NCBI GenBank assembly: GCA_018873225.1
Contig: JAEILZ010000004.1
Coordinates: 2,976,001-3,040,000, forward strand
DNA: 64,000 bases
Direction of reading: 5' to 3'
From: [Phialemoniopsis] sp. UDSM-2020
Lineage: Eukaryota; Ascomycota; Sordariomycetes; Thyridiales; Thyridiaceae
The notes below the pieces were generated by a model. That model had not been told where the DNA came from and did no database searches. It was given only the letters and a program-made list of their open reading frames with translations. The first letter of the stretch is position 1; each line of letters begins with the position of its first letter. The position numbers and the translations under genes are program-made. Positions 11,301 to 22,555 of the stretch are shown here, one piece after another.

Positions 11301-11698
11301 GCATCATTTTGAACTCCCATCGTGGTTTTAGCACGCTCGATAAGCTCAGGCAGGGCACTGGCGCTGAAGCTCCGCTCATTGAAGGGCACTTTCTTGCCGT
11401 CGTCTTTGGAGAAGAGGTCTTTGCGAATCTCGACCAAGACTTCCTCGCACGAAGAATTTCTGACCACCAACTCGGTCGCGAAACGGGTACATAGTCCGCC
11501 TTTGACCGGGAAGCGTACGCGGGATATGGCTTCGAGTACGGAGCTCTTTCCGGACGACTGATCACCGACGACGATTATTTGGGGCAAATGAACAATTTCC
11601 CCTACGCCTTGGCTTCGCAATTTGTCCACCGTATCCAGTAGGTGCTTTTGTTCATGATTCAATTGGCTGAAAGCCTCAGTATCGAGCTGTTGGGTCAT
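8334..11698 (-). CDS. Dynamin-family GTPase with C-terminal FG-nucleoporin-like tail
   Basis: Five exons (11698-9713, 9649-9409, 9330-9253, 9172-8540, 8470-8334) join in phases 0,1,1,1 to a 1024-residue protein. All four introns have GT-AG ends and are 63-80 nt. Residues 1-300 form a dynamin GTPase: P-loop GDQSSGKSS at 45-53, switch CTRFATELV at 70-78, and DLPGIYRNE near 155. A stalk with a highly acidic insert follows, then a GTPase effector domain (TENVIILAAENCLVSELP). The last 250 or so residues are Ser/Thr/Gly-rich with eight FG dipeptides in contexts such as GSIFG, GGGLFG and STFGQ. They end in FSPEELRWKDY, a terminal motif that I associate with fungal FG nucleoporins. The G4 motif reads TNPD rather than the usual TKxD. 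The GTPase part is secure. The tail depends on two inferred 3' introns; without them the protein would stop 17 codons beyond the third-exon donor. Confidence 0.82.
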
Positions 11699-12437
11699 GA
11701 TGTATGTACATTTATGACCGGTTTCAGGATCGAGGGTTCAATGTTGGAGCTGGGATTGGAGCTGTGAATAAATCAAGATCAGAGTATCTGTCGCTACGGC
11801 GGGTGTACGTACACAGTAGTAATACGCGTTTCTTAGGGGGTGGTATGGTCTGGTTGTATTCGGTTGTCTCAGGAAGAGAGGTACGTACGGCGCCCCCTGA
11901 GCTAAAAGGGGTCGCTGCATTTATCTCCTGAAAATCACAGCAATCTTCAGCTGCTCGCTAGACATGCAGGATGGCATTGCTGGAACCAACAACCACAACT
12001 TGAAACCAATCAGGAGGCTTAGCGCCTGACCTGGACACGCTTCCCAAGCCATCGACCGGGGTCAGTGTGAGAAAAAAATCAGCTCATCTCGGTCTTCTGC
12101 CTTTTGGACCTGAAATCTTAGATTGACGAAGCGATTCTCCGAGGTATTGTGATGGCTATGATTTATCTGGTCATGGATCTACGTATCTCGCAGAAATATC
12201 ACAAATTCTTATGCGGTCTTCGCAGCACGTTGATCCGCTACTTACAGTGAGTGACCGCCCACATTCTCCACAATAGTTAGCGCCTCCGCGCGTTACTCCA
12301 GGCCTTTCCGATTCGCGGACTATGCCTAAAATAACCCCCCCGGAGCGGATGCATGACAAGGGTCCGTGTGGGCAGCATCTCCCACTTCCTCCCCCGCGTT
12401 ATGCACCCGATGATGAACATCAGCTTCTCTGCAAAAC
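11699..12437. promoter_or_regulatory. Divergent promoter, dynamin-like GTPase / CMD-like protein
   Basis: This 739-base interval separates divergent start codons. I see no coding region. Both promoters lie here. Confidence 0.45.
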
Positions 12438-13446
12438 ATGAATAATCCCGAGGCATCGCAGACTGGCACTTCCAACTCGCAACAGCGACTATTAACTACA
12501 CTGTTTGAGAAGGCTGAAGCCGATTTTCCACAGCGCTTTCGCGAGCATGGCTGGTATCTGACTGTTGTGAGTGACGTCAATCACCTGCCTGCAGTACTCG
12601 TGCACCCACCCCTGTGTTCTTTCTTTGCATGTCTAGAACAGGAGCTGGGCTTTTTTCACTGATTTGGCGCGTCACTGTGCTGTAGATTGCATCACTCATC
12701 GGCAGTGGACAACAGCAGGTTGCTGGCCGCCTATACGAGCACCTTGTCGCCCAGCCTCAGTACCAGACTTCACCTGCTCGCCAGGCTCTAGTCCGCCGTC
12801 TGAGGGAGGCTATGGTCAAGTGTATCATCATCAATGGAATACCCCGTGTCATCGAAGCAGTCACCTCCATTTCGGACGTGGAGAGGCCTGAAGATCGAGA
12901 CTATTCTTGCTCAAGGTAAGTCAGAACATTAGAAAACTCTGCACTTCTTTCCTGAAATCAGCATGTGAATGATGTGACAATTGCACCCAGGGAGGACTGG
13001 CAGATCGGTCCAGAAACATCGGAGCGTGCTGCCAATGTCCTGAAGGTTCTGTACAAGAGTGGGAAGGGCGGTCATGTCAAGACCTTGCAATCTCATCTTG
13101 ATATTCGTGAGTAATACCCCATCGAGCTTCCACAGAGAACATCCCTCAATCATGTACTGAGAACGCGGGCCCAACCACGATAGCATGGATCTCAGTCAAC
13201 GTCTCTTATGGTCTCTTCCTCTCGGACCATCGAATTTTGAGCATGCAAGAAACGGAGCTTGTTGTTCTTCCCGCCATCATGACCCAGAACCTCCGTGCGC
13301 CGACATATTGGCATCTGAGGGCCTGTCTCAGGGTGGGCATTGAGCCAGACGAAGTTGAGGCTATTCACAAGATCATCGAAGCCATTGCAGCACATGGTGG
13401 CACGGTGCTTGATGTACAGCGCGTCCAGGACGTGACAGACGCTTGA
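12438..13446 (+). CDS. Carboxymuconolactone decarboxylase/AhpD-like protein
   Basis: Four exons (12438-12566, 12686-12915, 12991-13106, 13184-13446) give 245 residues. Donors are GTGAGT, GTAAGT and GTGAGT, and phases 0, 2 and 1 fit. The block RLREAMVKCIIINGIPRVIE corresponds to the helical core of the CMD/AhpD fold. It is followed by VERPEDRDYS and later WISVNVSYGLFLSD and LPAIMTQNLR, all typical of a widespread fungal CMD-like family. The AhpD CxxC redox pair is absent, and a single Cys lies in the core helix, so peroxidase-type activity is doubtful. The exact role of the fungal family is not established. The protein is probably cytosolic or mitochondrial. Only the first exon and the end of the last exon show as long frames by themselves. 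Confidence 0.82.
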
Positions 13447-13826
13447 GGAAAACGTTCTTATTGTGGATCAGGTTCCCCAACGGACACTTGTTCATCGGCA
13501 GTGCCCTCCCCAAGTCGTGTAGTGAAATCCTTCCTGTAGTTCACATGGTAAATGAATGTCACCAGGTGCGGATCACGTTGCTGATGCATGAATTTGCACA
13601 AGTTGACAGATGCCCCACCTCGTAACCTGTTGCCTCAACCAAAAGCTGACAGCAAGTGCGGGGAACGTAACCACAAAGCAATCCAAACTTCAAGCTGTCC
13701 CATCTCTACCAACTATTCATTGACCCAACACGAGATACATTTTTCACCGTCCCTGTTTTTATCTCCAGCTGAAAGTTGACCACATTGGCCTTCCTATCGG
13801 TAAACATCCTACCACTCTGACCCACC
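13447..13826. promoter_or_regulatory. Intergenic region upstream of dpp3
   Basis: 380 bases between a stop and the next ATG on the same strand. I see nothing coding. It should carry the CMD-like 3' end and the dpp3 promoter. Confidence 0.45.
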
Positions 13827-16252
13827 ATGTCTGTTCAGGAAATCCAAGTCTTCAATCTCAGTGTCGCACCACAATTTGACGGTCTTTCACCAAAGGAGAA
13901 GCGATATGCACATCACATGGCCCGGTAAGATAATCACGGCATTGCCTTACCCGCTTCATCAGGTACTAAAGGCTTCACTAGTGCGGCGTGGCATGGAGCG
14001 AGAATCGTCTTAGCTCAGGTCTCCCCAGAAGCTCCAGCAATTTTTGACTTCATCATCGAACTGCATCGCTGTTGCGCAGGACAATGGGCCGAGTTGATTG
14101 ACTCTGGCATGTCTGAAGAGTCCCTAAGAAAGTTCCTCGCATATGCAGCTGCATTCTTATCGAATGTCGGGAACTACTATGCAAGTTGATTGTGCTCCCG
14201 CAAGATGCCCCTACTCATGGATATTGCAGGGCTCTGGAGACCAGAAATTTATTCCTGATGTGGACCTCGAGGATATCAAACGGCTTTCACAAAGGTCTCC
14301 CATATTATCAACTTTATACAGCCAGATTTCCGAAGCGATTCAAGCAACACCACCATACGGTCTTGGGTATCCCAGCGACAACACGCAGAGCGCCTACTAT
14401 CCTGGGAATTTAATGGCAGAGCAGACCATCAGAACAGTATCCAAAGTCCTTGAGAGACATTCGATCCATCCTGAGAATACGAGACTCCGAAAGAGCCCGA
14501 ACGGCTTGGATGTTGATGTTCTCGTTGCTTCCGTCCAGGATAACAACAGTGACAACATCCAAGTGCTCGATCTCCCTGATGGTCTAGGGCATGCAAGGCT
14601 CATCCATGGTGACCACTCCACAGCTTTGAAGCATGTCTGCTCCGAGCTTTCTAAAGCAAAGACTTACGCAGCCAACGATACCCAGCGAACGTTTCTATCC
14701 CAATACATCGAGAGCTTCGAAACCGGAAGCCTTGATGTGTATCGTGAATCACAGCGGACCTGGGTGCGGGACAAGGCACCAAGAGTGGAGAATATTTTCG
14801 GATTCGTTGAGCCGTATCGAGACCCTCATGGCATCAGATCAGAATTCGAGGGCCTTGTGGCGATTGCAGACGATGAAGAGACGCGACTTCTTGCAGTCCT
14901 TGTGGAGAACTCGGCAATATTCATCAAGCGGCTGCCATGGGCCGGCCCGGAAAATGATGGAAGAGGACATTTCGAGAGCAACTTGTTCGATCCACCAGAC
15001 TTCTCGAGCATTCATGGTACGTAGAAAGGCGCGAGGTTTCGTTTTAGAACTGTTTTCTGACACAATATAGCACTTGCGTATTGCTCGAGTATCATCTTCC
15101 CTGGGATTAACCTCCCTAACGTATGCTGATGAGTTTTACCACAATCTTGGTCTCGGCGTCGGCTGACATTCGACAGTATAACGACATCAGACAAGAAGTG
15201 GGCTTCAAGAATGTCATCATTGCCAATCGCATGATCGCCGAAAGCCAAGCCATTCAATACCCCTTCATTGATCAAAGTGAGGCGGAGCTTTTCAAGAAGC
15301 ACAAACACCCGGCGTACTACTGGTGGGTAGTGCTTCATGAATTGTTAGGACATGGCACAGGGAGGATGATGGTTGAAACAGAGGAAGGACAATACAACTT
15401 TGACGTTAACAACAGGCCGATAAACCCCCTCGATGGTAAGCCTATCAACAGCTGGTACAAGCCAGGACAGACGTGGACAGGTCAATTTGCAGATCTGTCA
15501 ACCACTGTTGATGAATGCAGAGCTGAGCTTGTTGGTGCATATCTAATGGATGATCCGGAACTTTTGGAGCTTTTTGGCTTCACGGACACTTCCGAGATTA
15601 GCGCACAGGACTGTAAGTTCCCCCATCCATTCAAAGACCAAATGTTGACTCGGTGTCTTGAGTGACATATAATCTCTATCAACAACTGGGCGTGGACGGT
15701 CTGAGGGGTCTGGCCAATTTCAACATTGACAGTGGCGTAAGTCTGCTCTCTCAGCGTCGTGGTTCATTATAGCTGACGTATTTGACCAGAAATGGGGCCA
15801 AGCTCATAGTCGAGTAAGCCTCCCCTGATCAATGTCACTGGCTGAATGACATGCTGATATTCCAGGCTCATTTTGCAATGTTGAAATGTCTTCTGCTCGA
15901 TGGTAAAGGCGTTATGAAGATCGAGCATGACACAGATACCCACTCTCTCACAGTTCGAGTGGATCGCTCCAAGATTAGGACTGACGGTAAAACGGCTCTG
16001 GGTAGAATGCTTCTACGATTGCACATCTACCGATGCACCGCAGATGCCCAGGCCTGTCGAGCCTATTATGAAGAGCTATCTAGGGTCGATGGAGAGCACC
16101 TCGCTTGGAGGGAGACGGTACTTGCAAATAAGCCACCCCCGATGGTCTTTGTACAGGGAAACACGTTCTTGGACGGAGACAAAGTCACGCTGAAGGAATA
16201 CGATGCAACAGTCGAAGGTGTCATTCAAAGCTGGGCTGAACGGAATGTCTAA
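13827..16252 (+). CDS. dpp3: Dipeptidyl peptidase III (zinc metallopeptidase, M49)
   Basis: Eight exons: 13827-13924, 13982-14180, 14230-15016, 15071-15120, 15177-15612, 15663-15736, 15790-15813 and 15866-16252. They give 684 residues, the normal DPP III size. The enzyme removes dipeptides from the N-terminus of oligopeptides in the cytosol. The zinc site is complete: HELLGH at residues 432-437 and DECRAE at about 490, whose Glu is the third ligand (the first position is D rather than the common E). GSGDQKFIPD and FPGINLPN are further family blocks. The second intron begins GCAAGT, not GT; only this GC-AG junction restores the family sequence NYY-GSGDQKF. One exon is only 24 nt. The start at 13827 gives the expected N-terminal helix (LSPKEKRYAHHMAR). 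Confidence 0.93.
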
Positions 16253-16289
16253 ATCGGCTCATGTTACAACCCGGTTCTGAAAAGTAGTT

Positions 16290-17495
16290 TCATTGAGACC
16301 CTCGACCATCAATCCACTGCAGAATTTGAAAGACTGTTTGTAAGAGGGCGAGAAGAAGACTCAAGGTGCCGAAAATAAGGACACTCCAGAGTGCTAGCCA
16401 TGCTGTAGAGTCACGTTGATCCTGCCAAAGTTGTCGCAACGAGCGGGGCTTCTTGCTCACAGCATAGCCATGTAACCGGACAATCTTACTTCGTAGATGA
16501 GGAAAGTCTGCAGCCAAATCGTATTCATCCCGCTCGACGATAGTGGCAGGATAGTCTGGCCGCTTCCTCCCACAGAGTCTTGCCAGGAGATGGTCATGTT
16601 CCGTTTCGGGAAGGTCGCTGAAGGGGTGGAGCTTTCGGAATGCCGCTCTTGATCGCTTCCCGTGGCCGAAAACAAGACGATATGAGAGCAGGATTTCCTG
16701 AAGAAGCCCTGTGATATCCTCCTCGCTGGCCCATTGCATCGAGTCCGAAGGGTCGAGTGCGTACTGAAGGAGGACGTTGCTTTGGCTCTCTTTTCCCTTC
16801 TGCTGTTGAAGATTCCATAAACAAAATGAAGGGTAGCGAAAGAGATAGAGAGTTCCTGATGCCTGATCAAGTTCAAGATGGCAAGACACAGAGTCGACCC
16901 ATTCAAACCTAAGACCACAAACCCGCGCCAACGTATGCGCATCCACGTCGTTGAAGTGTACCACTTTAGTCTGTCTAAACAACTTCTGATCGTCGAGTTC
17001 GTCGAGAGAGCAGTAATTTCGAGGTGGGAGCATCATACCGAAGCCCAACAAGAGTCTTGGAAGGCTGCTAAAGCTCATAATGTCAGATTGCTCAAGGCAA
17101 ATTCTTGATTCTCCGCTGTATCCGTTCATCTCGTCCATGATTTTGAATCCTCCTGCCGAGTAAGAGAGAAAGTCTGGTTTGTATAGCATCGTCTGCCAGC
17201 CCAGAATAGCGAAGACGAGGTTCTTTGCGGATTGCAGGGCTGCATGTTCTTTGCTGGGCGTGAGCAGCCCTTGCGAGATGAGAGCGTCCGTGATACTGTT
17301 GATACATTTGGGACCAGGGGCAAGCACGAGATCCCGAGTTGTGTTCCAAAGCGGCAGGAACCATTTATCCCAAGCCATATCATCGTCGAGGTTACTGTCA
17401 CTTAGGCACGATAGAACATGCGTGGGCTGGCCAGCAATTTGACGACGTAGCCAACGGAAGTACCATTGCATATCGGGGCTCGCTGCTTCCGACAT
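16290..17495 (-). CDS. Conserved fungal protein with C-terminal membrane helix, function unknown
   Basis: The chosen ATG at 17495 gives 401 residues. The open frame reaches 17594, but the extra 33 codons look like leader sequence (LLRAIYPIYCVC), and the later ATG is followed by the polar N-terminus MSEAASPDMQWYFRWLRRQI that I associate with this family. The body has no catalytic motif that I recognise. Near the C-terminus the basic stretch KKPRSLRQLWQDQRDS precedes one long hydrophobic helix (ALWSVLIFGTLSLLLALL), so it is predicted to be tail-anchored. Similar proteins are abundant in filamentous fungi without an assigned role. It ends 37 bases from the dpp3 stop and starts head-to-head with an NLR gene. 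A partnership with the NLR is possible but not shown. Confidence 0.72.
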   Translation of the reverse strand: MSEAASPDMQWYFRWLRRQIAGQPTHVLSCLSDSNLDDDMAWDKWFLPLWNTTRDLVLAPGPKCINSITDALISQGLLTPSKEHAALQSAKNLVFAILGWQTMLYKPDFLSYSAGGFKIMDEMNGYSGESRICLEQSDIMSFSSLPRLLLGFGMMLPPRNYCSLDELDDQKLFRQTKVVHFNDVDAHTLARVCGLRFEWVDSVSCHLELDQASGTLYLFRYPSFCLWNLQQQKGKESQSNVLLQYALDPSDSMQWASEEDITGLLQEILLSYRLVFGHGKRSRAAFRKLHPFSDLPETEHDHLLARLCGRKRPDYPATIVERDEYDLAADFPHLRSKIVRLHGYAVSKKPRSLRQLWQDQRDSTAWLALWSVLIFGTLSLLLALLQTVFQILQWIDGRGSQ

Positions 17496-18186
17496 ATTGC
17501 TTGAGCTTGAGAGTCTCTCCTCAGTACACACGCAATAGATTGGATAGATCGCTCGGAGGAGACGTACCGGAAGTACAACATCTCGCTTTAGCAAAAGCCA
17601 ACAACCCCCTAATGCGTCACAACGTCTATCTCGTCCAGAACTCGGTCCTTGTCGGGAAGAATCCTGAGCTGCGGGCTATAACTTTGTAGTATGTCAATAG
17701 TCGTCAATCAAAGGGTTGAACAAGGAGAGTCAATAGTTCGCAGGAGATCCTATGCGATGAAGGCTGTAACATATTTGCAGCTCAATAAGGTCGATTTTTC
17801 GTGATCTTGTGGCGCCAGGAGCCAAAACAGGCGCTCAGGGGAGCCCAGGAACCATCTGCAAGCTGAGTCGGTCGCTTCGGAGACACCTGCATACAGGGCA
17901 TGGGTCAGTGTCGCATCATCCCTGGTCCCCTCTTTCAGCCGATTTCTTCATTTCTCAAAAAGGCGCCCAAAGCGCGTACACTGCATGGGTTCCACGTCCA
18001 GGCGAGTGCTTATTGGCGGGTTCCCGTTGCCAATCTCGACCACAACCTCCAACCAAAATAGAGATTTTGGAGCGTGTGCATAACAGCTGACACAAGAAAG
18101 CCACTGCACAGAAGCGTCGACACCACCTACCCCGCTACCCTCTCCATGAGGCACAACCGCGCGTCAAGGTTTGCGAGGACGAGAAC
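17496..18186. promoter_or_regulatory. Divergent promoter between tail-anchored protein and NLR
   Basis: About 690 bases between the two start codons. The stretch near 17809-18090 is open on the plus strand for 93 codons but shows no recognisable protein. I treat the whole interval as promoter and leader sequence. Confidence 0.4.
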
Positions 18187-21100
18187 ATGGACAAGGAGTA
18201 GGTCCTGCCCGGCAAGATATGAAGTCAACCCGTGGAAAGCGGCGCTAACATGGCTTCACAACAGCCCGGCCCCTAGCCCATTGTGGCATCGGGCATTGGA
18301 CAAGTACAGGGAAGAACTGCAGGGTGCAGAAGATTTCCGGGCTATCGACACCGTGCATTCACTCGACGAACTTATTGCTTCACTTGCCACAATCCAATCG
18401 ACTACTTCGGGGAACTATTCAAGCGTCATAGCACTCAAGAGACTTGCGCCACGGCTCAAGTTCGTAGACGATTTCTCTGCTGTGCTGGCGCTGTGTTTCG
18501 GTGCCGATGCAACACTCACTGCGGCAGTATGGGGCAGCATTCGGATCATCCTTGGGCAAGCAGCGTCTACGGCAGACACACTGCAAGATGTGCTTGACAT
18601 GTTGGAGGATCTGAGCCTGACGCTCCCGCGTTTCCAGATCTACGAGCGCACATTGACTCTGAATCGTCATCTCCAGCATGCATTGGTGGATGTGTACGGC
18701 GAGATCATCTGCTTCTACGCTCGCACCATTCACTTCCTACGTAGCAACCCACATCTGGTCCTCCGAAAGAACGCCTGGCAGGCCTTCCAGAATGACTTTT
18801 CTCGGACAATCATGCGCATCAAGCGCATGTCCTCCGTCGTGGAGAACGAGGCCGATTTGGCACGTATGCGGCAAGACGAGGGCCGCTACAAAGAGGTACT
18901 AGAATTCCTAACTACAATGAAAGTTGATGAGAAGGAGAGTAGTAAGGCAATGCGTTTCAACAACCTACCGTTCCCAAGAAATCCAAAATTCAGCGGGCGC
19001 AAGGACATACTGTCTCAGATCCGGACCACCTTGGATCCGGCATCTACTGCTTCTTCAATCAAAGCCATGGCATTGTTTGGGATGGGCGGCGTTGGGAAGA
19101 CACAGATCGCACTCCACTACGCATATCAAAGCTTGGAAGACTTTGAGGTTGTGTTATGGGTCGCAGCCGACAATGCTATCACCATCGGTCAAAGCTTTGG
19201 CACAATCGCAAGTGAACTAGGCTTGCTTGGTGGTGATGACGAGAAAAAGGATCCAGCTGTGGCAATCTGGAAGATGAAGAACTGGCTTAACACAACGAGT
19301 AAGTCTTCACACCCCCCTCCGCTGCCGGTCCTCGTACATAATGTCCCAACTGACGGCATATGTAGAGTCGCCTTGCCTAATGGTGTTCGATAACGCAGAT
19401 GACTTGAGTGCTCTGAAGAAGGCCTGGCCGGGGTCTATCAACGGCTCCATACTTCTGACCACCAGAGACTTTGAGGTTGCCAACACACTTGCGGCAAAGT
19501 ATGTACAGGTAGAGGCCTTTGATGTAGATGAGGGTAGCAGCATGTTGCTCAAGGCAGTTGGCTTAGGAGATACACCGTCCTCTGAGACAACACATGCTGT
19601 TGCCATCAGCCAAACATTTGGTGGGCTACCACTAGCCCTAAGTCAAATTGGCGGCTTCATCAATCAGCGGAAGTTGTCCCTGAAGGACTTTCTCCCGCTT
19701 TACGACAAGTACTCTGCAAGGATTGACTCCCGAAAAACAGCTCATGATGACTACGAATACACATTGAGTACGGTGTGGAACGTCTCCTTCGAGAAATTGA
19801 GCGAAGAATCCGCCCATCTTCTTGGGCTTCTGTCCTTCTTCGACCCTGACAGTATTTCGGAAGACATCTTGCTGCATGGGTCTGAGGGCCTTGATGACGA
19901 GTTCTCTTACTTGTTTGACGAATTCAGGTACGTAGTTCGGTGCTTTTAACCTTCGATACATGATCCTCTACTGACCTGCGCAACAGTCTCGGCGATGCCG
20001 CGGAAGAACTACTACGAGCAGCTCTTATATCGCGAGCACGCGGAGCCTCCACACTCTCGATTCATCGCTTGGTGCAGTCAGCGGCTCGCAAAAGACTCGC
20101 ACAGCCCAGCGTTCTCAAAGTCTTCGATGCGGTCGTGCATATGCTGGGTTGGGGGTTCCCGGATCACGCAAGCGTGGATATTGGTCACCAGATCTCCGCC
20201 TGGTCTAAATGCGAGAAATGTCTTCCCCATGTCAATGCCTTGGTTGATCTCGCAAAGAAGTCTAGTATCACACCAACAAACCGGCAGAAGTATGCTGACC
20301 TCCTACTTAGATGCAGCTGGTAAGTAATCTTAACCAACTTTTCTTGTTTACATATAATTGACCAGTCAAGGTATTTGTATGAGCGTGAGCTCTATTCTAT
20401 CGCCCGGGACATGGTTAGCCAAGCAATTGCGACCTTCGAGGACACCACAACTCTCAGCTATGCGAGTGCTATTGACCTTGGAGGGCTTATTGACCTAGAC
20501 ATGGCCAAGGCCGCTCAGGCTCTTGCACCCTTCAAGCGCGCACTAGAAATCAGACACGCCAGACTGGGACCCGAAGATCCATTCATAGCATACAGCCTGA
20601 ACAATATTGCTCTGGCTTATACTGAGATGGGAGAGCTCGACCTCGCCCACGAGACACACGAGGAAGCAATCAGGCTCAGGCTCAAGGCGAACAGCGACAG
20701 GACAGAGAACTCCTACAGCAACATGTCCAGTCTGCTCCTCCGCATGGGCCGTCCTGATGAAGCGGAGGAGATGCTTGCAAGATGTCCGACTCTCAAGGAC
20801 TTTACTGACGAGACGTTTCTGAGCACTGGCAACCCGCGCTGGTCTGGCAACATGGTCCTGTTGTCTCGCATCCGACTAGCGCAAGGTCGGATTGCCGAGG
20901 CAATTAGGCTGTCATCGAAAGCATTGGCCTTTCGTCAGAGCCTGCTGGGAGAACGACTCAAGACATGTGATTCACGCTATGATCTAGCTTCTATGCTTCT
21001 CAAGGATGGCCATGAAAGCCTGGCAATGTGAGTAGAAATACTGCGTTAACAAACTTCAAATCTCACTGACATTTTCATCGCTTTAGTCGACTTCTTGAGG

Positions 21101-21321
21101 AGATTGTCAGTATTTCTGAGACTTTCGTGGAGGGCGAAGGACAGAGAGCTCGGGCTCTGTACAAACTCTCTGTCATCTACGGCGATAGGAAGCAACAAGC
21201 CGAGAGCGATGCGCACCGAGAGAAGGCAATCCAGTCACGGGCCGTGGCGAATCCCGAATTGAAGGACGCTCCTTTCGAGGAGGCAGAATTCGCGAAACTT
21301 TGCCTGTGGATGCTATGGTAA
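18187..21321 (+). CDS. NLR-like protein: DUF7708-type N-terminus, NB-ARC, TPR repeats
   Basis: Six exons (18187-18197, 18265-19298, 19366-19927, 19987-20319, 20371-21027, 21087-21321) give 943 residues in unbroken phase. Residues 5-230 form a helical N-terminal domain of the type found in front of many fungal NLRs (FVDDFSAVLALCFGADA, AVWGSIRIILGQA). The NB-ARC ATPase follows, with P-loop GMGGVGKTQIAL near residue 276, Walker B CLMVFDNADD, sensor SILLTTRD and GGLPLAL. The C-terminal part holds tetratricopeptide repeats (HARLGPEDPFIAYSLNNIAL and others). This is the standard build of fungal STAND proteins that sense non-self or stress and trigger a response. The 11-nt first exon is inferred from a GTAGGT donor and a GCTAACATGG...CAACAG acceptor. 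If wrong, translation may begin at 18146 or further upstream. All motifs are intact. Confidence 0.85.
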
Positions 21322-21851
21322 CGCACAGAGCGAAGATGTTGAGCATGTCAGAAGACATAATTGGGCGTCTCATACGATCAATTGTTCGATAATTTCAGAC
21401 ATTCCCAAGAACAGAGAAGACCCCAAAACATGCATGAACAACTCTTTCAGTGGAAGTTATGGTCTTGAAAGGTGCGACCTTAAAGCGTGACAATCTCATT
21501 CGTCGGCTCGGAAACTCGAGTAGGCCCCATCGCAAGAGACTTGGAGACTGAACTGAACTTAAGACCGAATACAGTTCTTTTTGGCAGGTAACATGAGCCA
21601 TCCACCGTTTTCTCCACCTCCTCGTGACATGTCGGCCCTTCTACAATAGGACGGTATCACACGTTGCCTGCGAGTGAGAGTTGCAACATCCAGCATTGTG
21701 AGACAGATGATGATATATTTATTGGGGGATGCTTTCAGACTTTCTTTTTTCATTTTTGCATTGCTCGTACTTCAATCGAAATTACACTCACGTCTGCCAG
21801 TCTTTGGCAAGCAATATTTGTATCTTTAATCTTAACGACACACCCGAAACC
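21322..21851. promoter_or_regulatory. Region upstream of the cysteine-rich secreted peptide
   Basis: 530 bases without a supported gene. The last part should be the promoter and leader of the small peptide gene at 21852. Confidence 0.4.
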
Positions 21852-22116
21852 ATGTATCTCCTCAAGGTTGCCGCCACCTATGCCTTCCTCATGGGCCTTG
21901 CCGCAGCAGCTCCCTCAGATGCAAGGACGCCGATTGTCAATACAGAGAGGTGGGCATCACCCTCATTAAGGAACTCTTGGTCTATACTGACAGCTTCATC
22001 GAAGTGCGGATTGTGTCGAAAAGAACTATCCAAGCAGGGTAGCTTGTGAGGCGGAATGCTTGGGCAGTTGCCTCTGGACTGGCTCTGACAGTGGTGGCCA
22101 TCACTGCTTCTGTTAG
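21852..22116 (+). CDS. Small secreted cysteine-rich peptide, defensin-like (CS-alpha-beta type) candidate
   Basis: Two exons (21852-21949 and 22005-22116) around a 55-nt GTGGGC...GAAG intron with a TACTGAC branch point give 69 residues. Residues 1-20 are a clear signal peptide (LLKVAATYAFLMGLAAAA), followed by a short pro-region. The mature part holds six cysteines spaced C-x10-C-x3-C-x3-C-x11-C-x-C. The paired C-x3-C and final C-x-C are the signature of cysteine-stabilised alpha-beta defensins. The 3-residue gap between the third and fourth cysteines is shorter than the usual 9-10, so it is a divergent member or an unrelated secreted effector. Phase 2 splicing restores all six cysteines in one frame, whereas the unspliced frame ends without them. 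Expected location: extracellular. Possible roles are antimicrobial or host-directed; neither is shown. Confidence 0.65.
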
Positions 22117-22555
22117 ATAATGACAACTAAGTTCGGTCAACCAAGTTCAGAAACAGCGGAGAAAATATAAAGCCTGATATAACATGAAATTATTATCCTC
22201 ACCGCAAGGTGACCAGGTTGATGATGTGCATCTTAGTTTACTTCGTTCGGTTCTTTTCCGTCCTCATCAAATCTCAGATCTGGTTATAAACTTGCTTATG
22301 TAGTTTGACAGTCTCCTGCGATCTTTATTGACGGGTTGATTGACTTCGTGAAGCAAGCCGAGAACAAGATTGTATGTTGATAGCGAGGTAAGCATTGTCA
22401 GACGAGCTACGTCACCCAAGCTCTCATCATTGGAGGGCGTTGGCCAGAGTGGAGAAGTCGCCAAAGGCTAGGCTTCACACGCCTGAACGTGGCCAACCTC
22501 TCTCGAATCCATCTTCATCCCGATCTTCAGTCACCGAGCACCTCGTGATTCAATC
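22117..22555. other. Intergenic region before F-box gene
   Basis: 439 bases with no supported gene, somewhat AT-rich up to about 22330. It should hold the 3' end of the peptide gene and the F-box promoter. Confidence 0.4.

Noticed and set aside
17809..18090. 93-codon plus-strand frame upstream of the NLR
   Set aside because: No domain, no signal peptide and no splice link to the NLR; treated as promoter.
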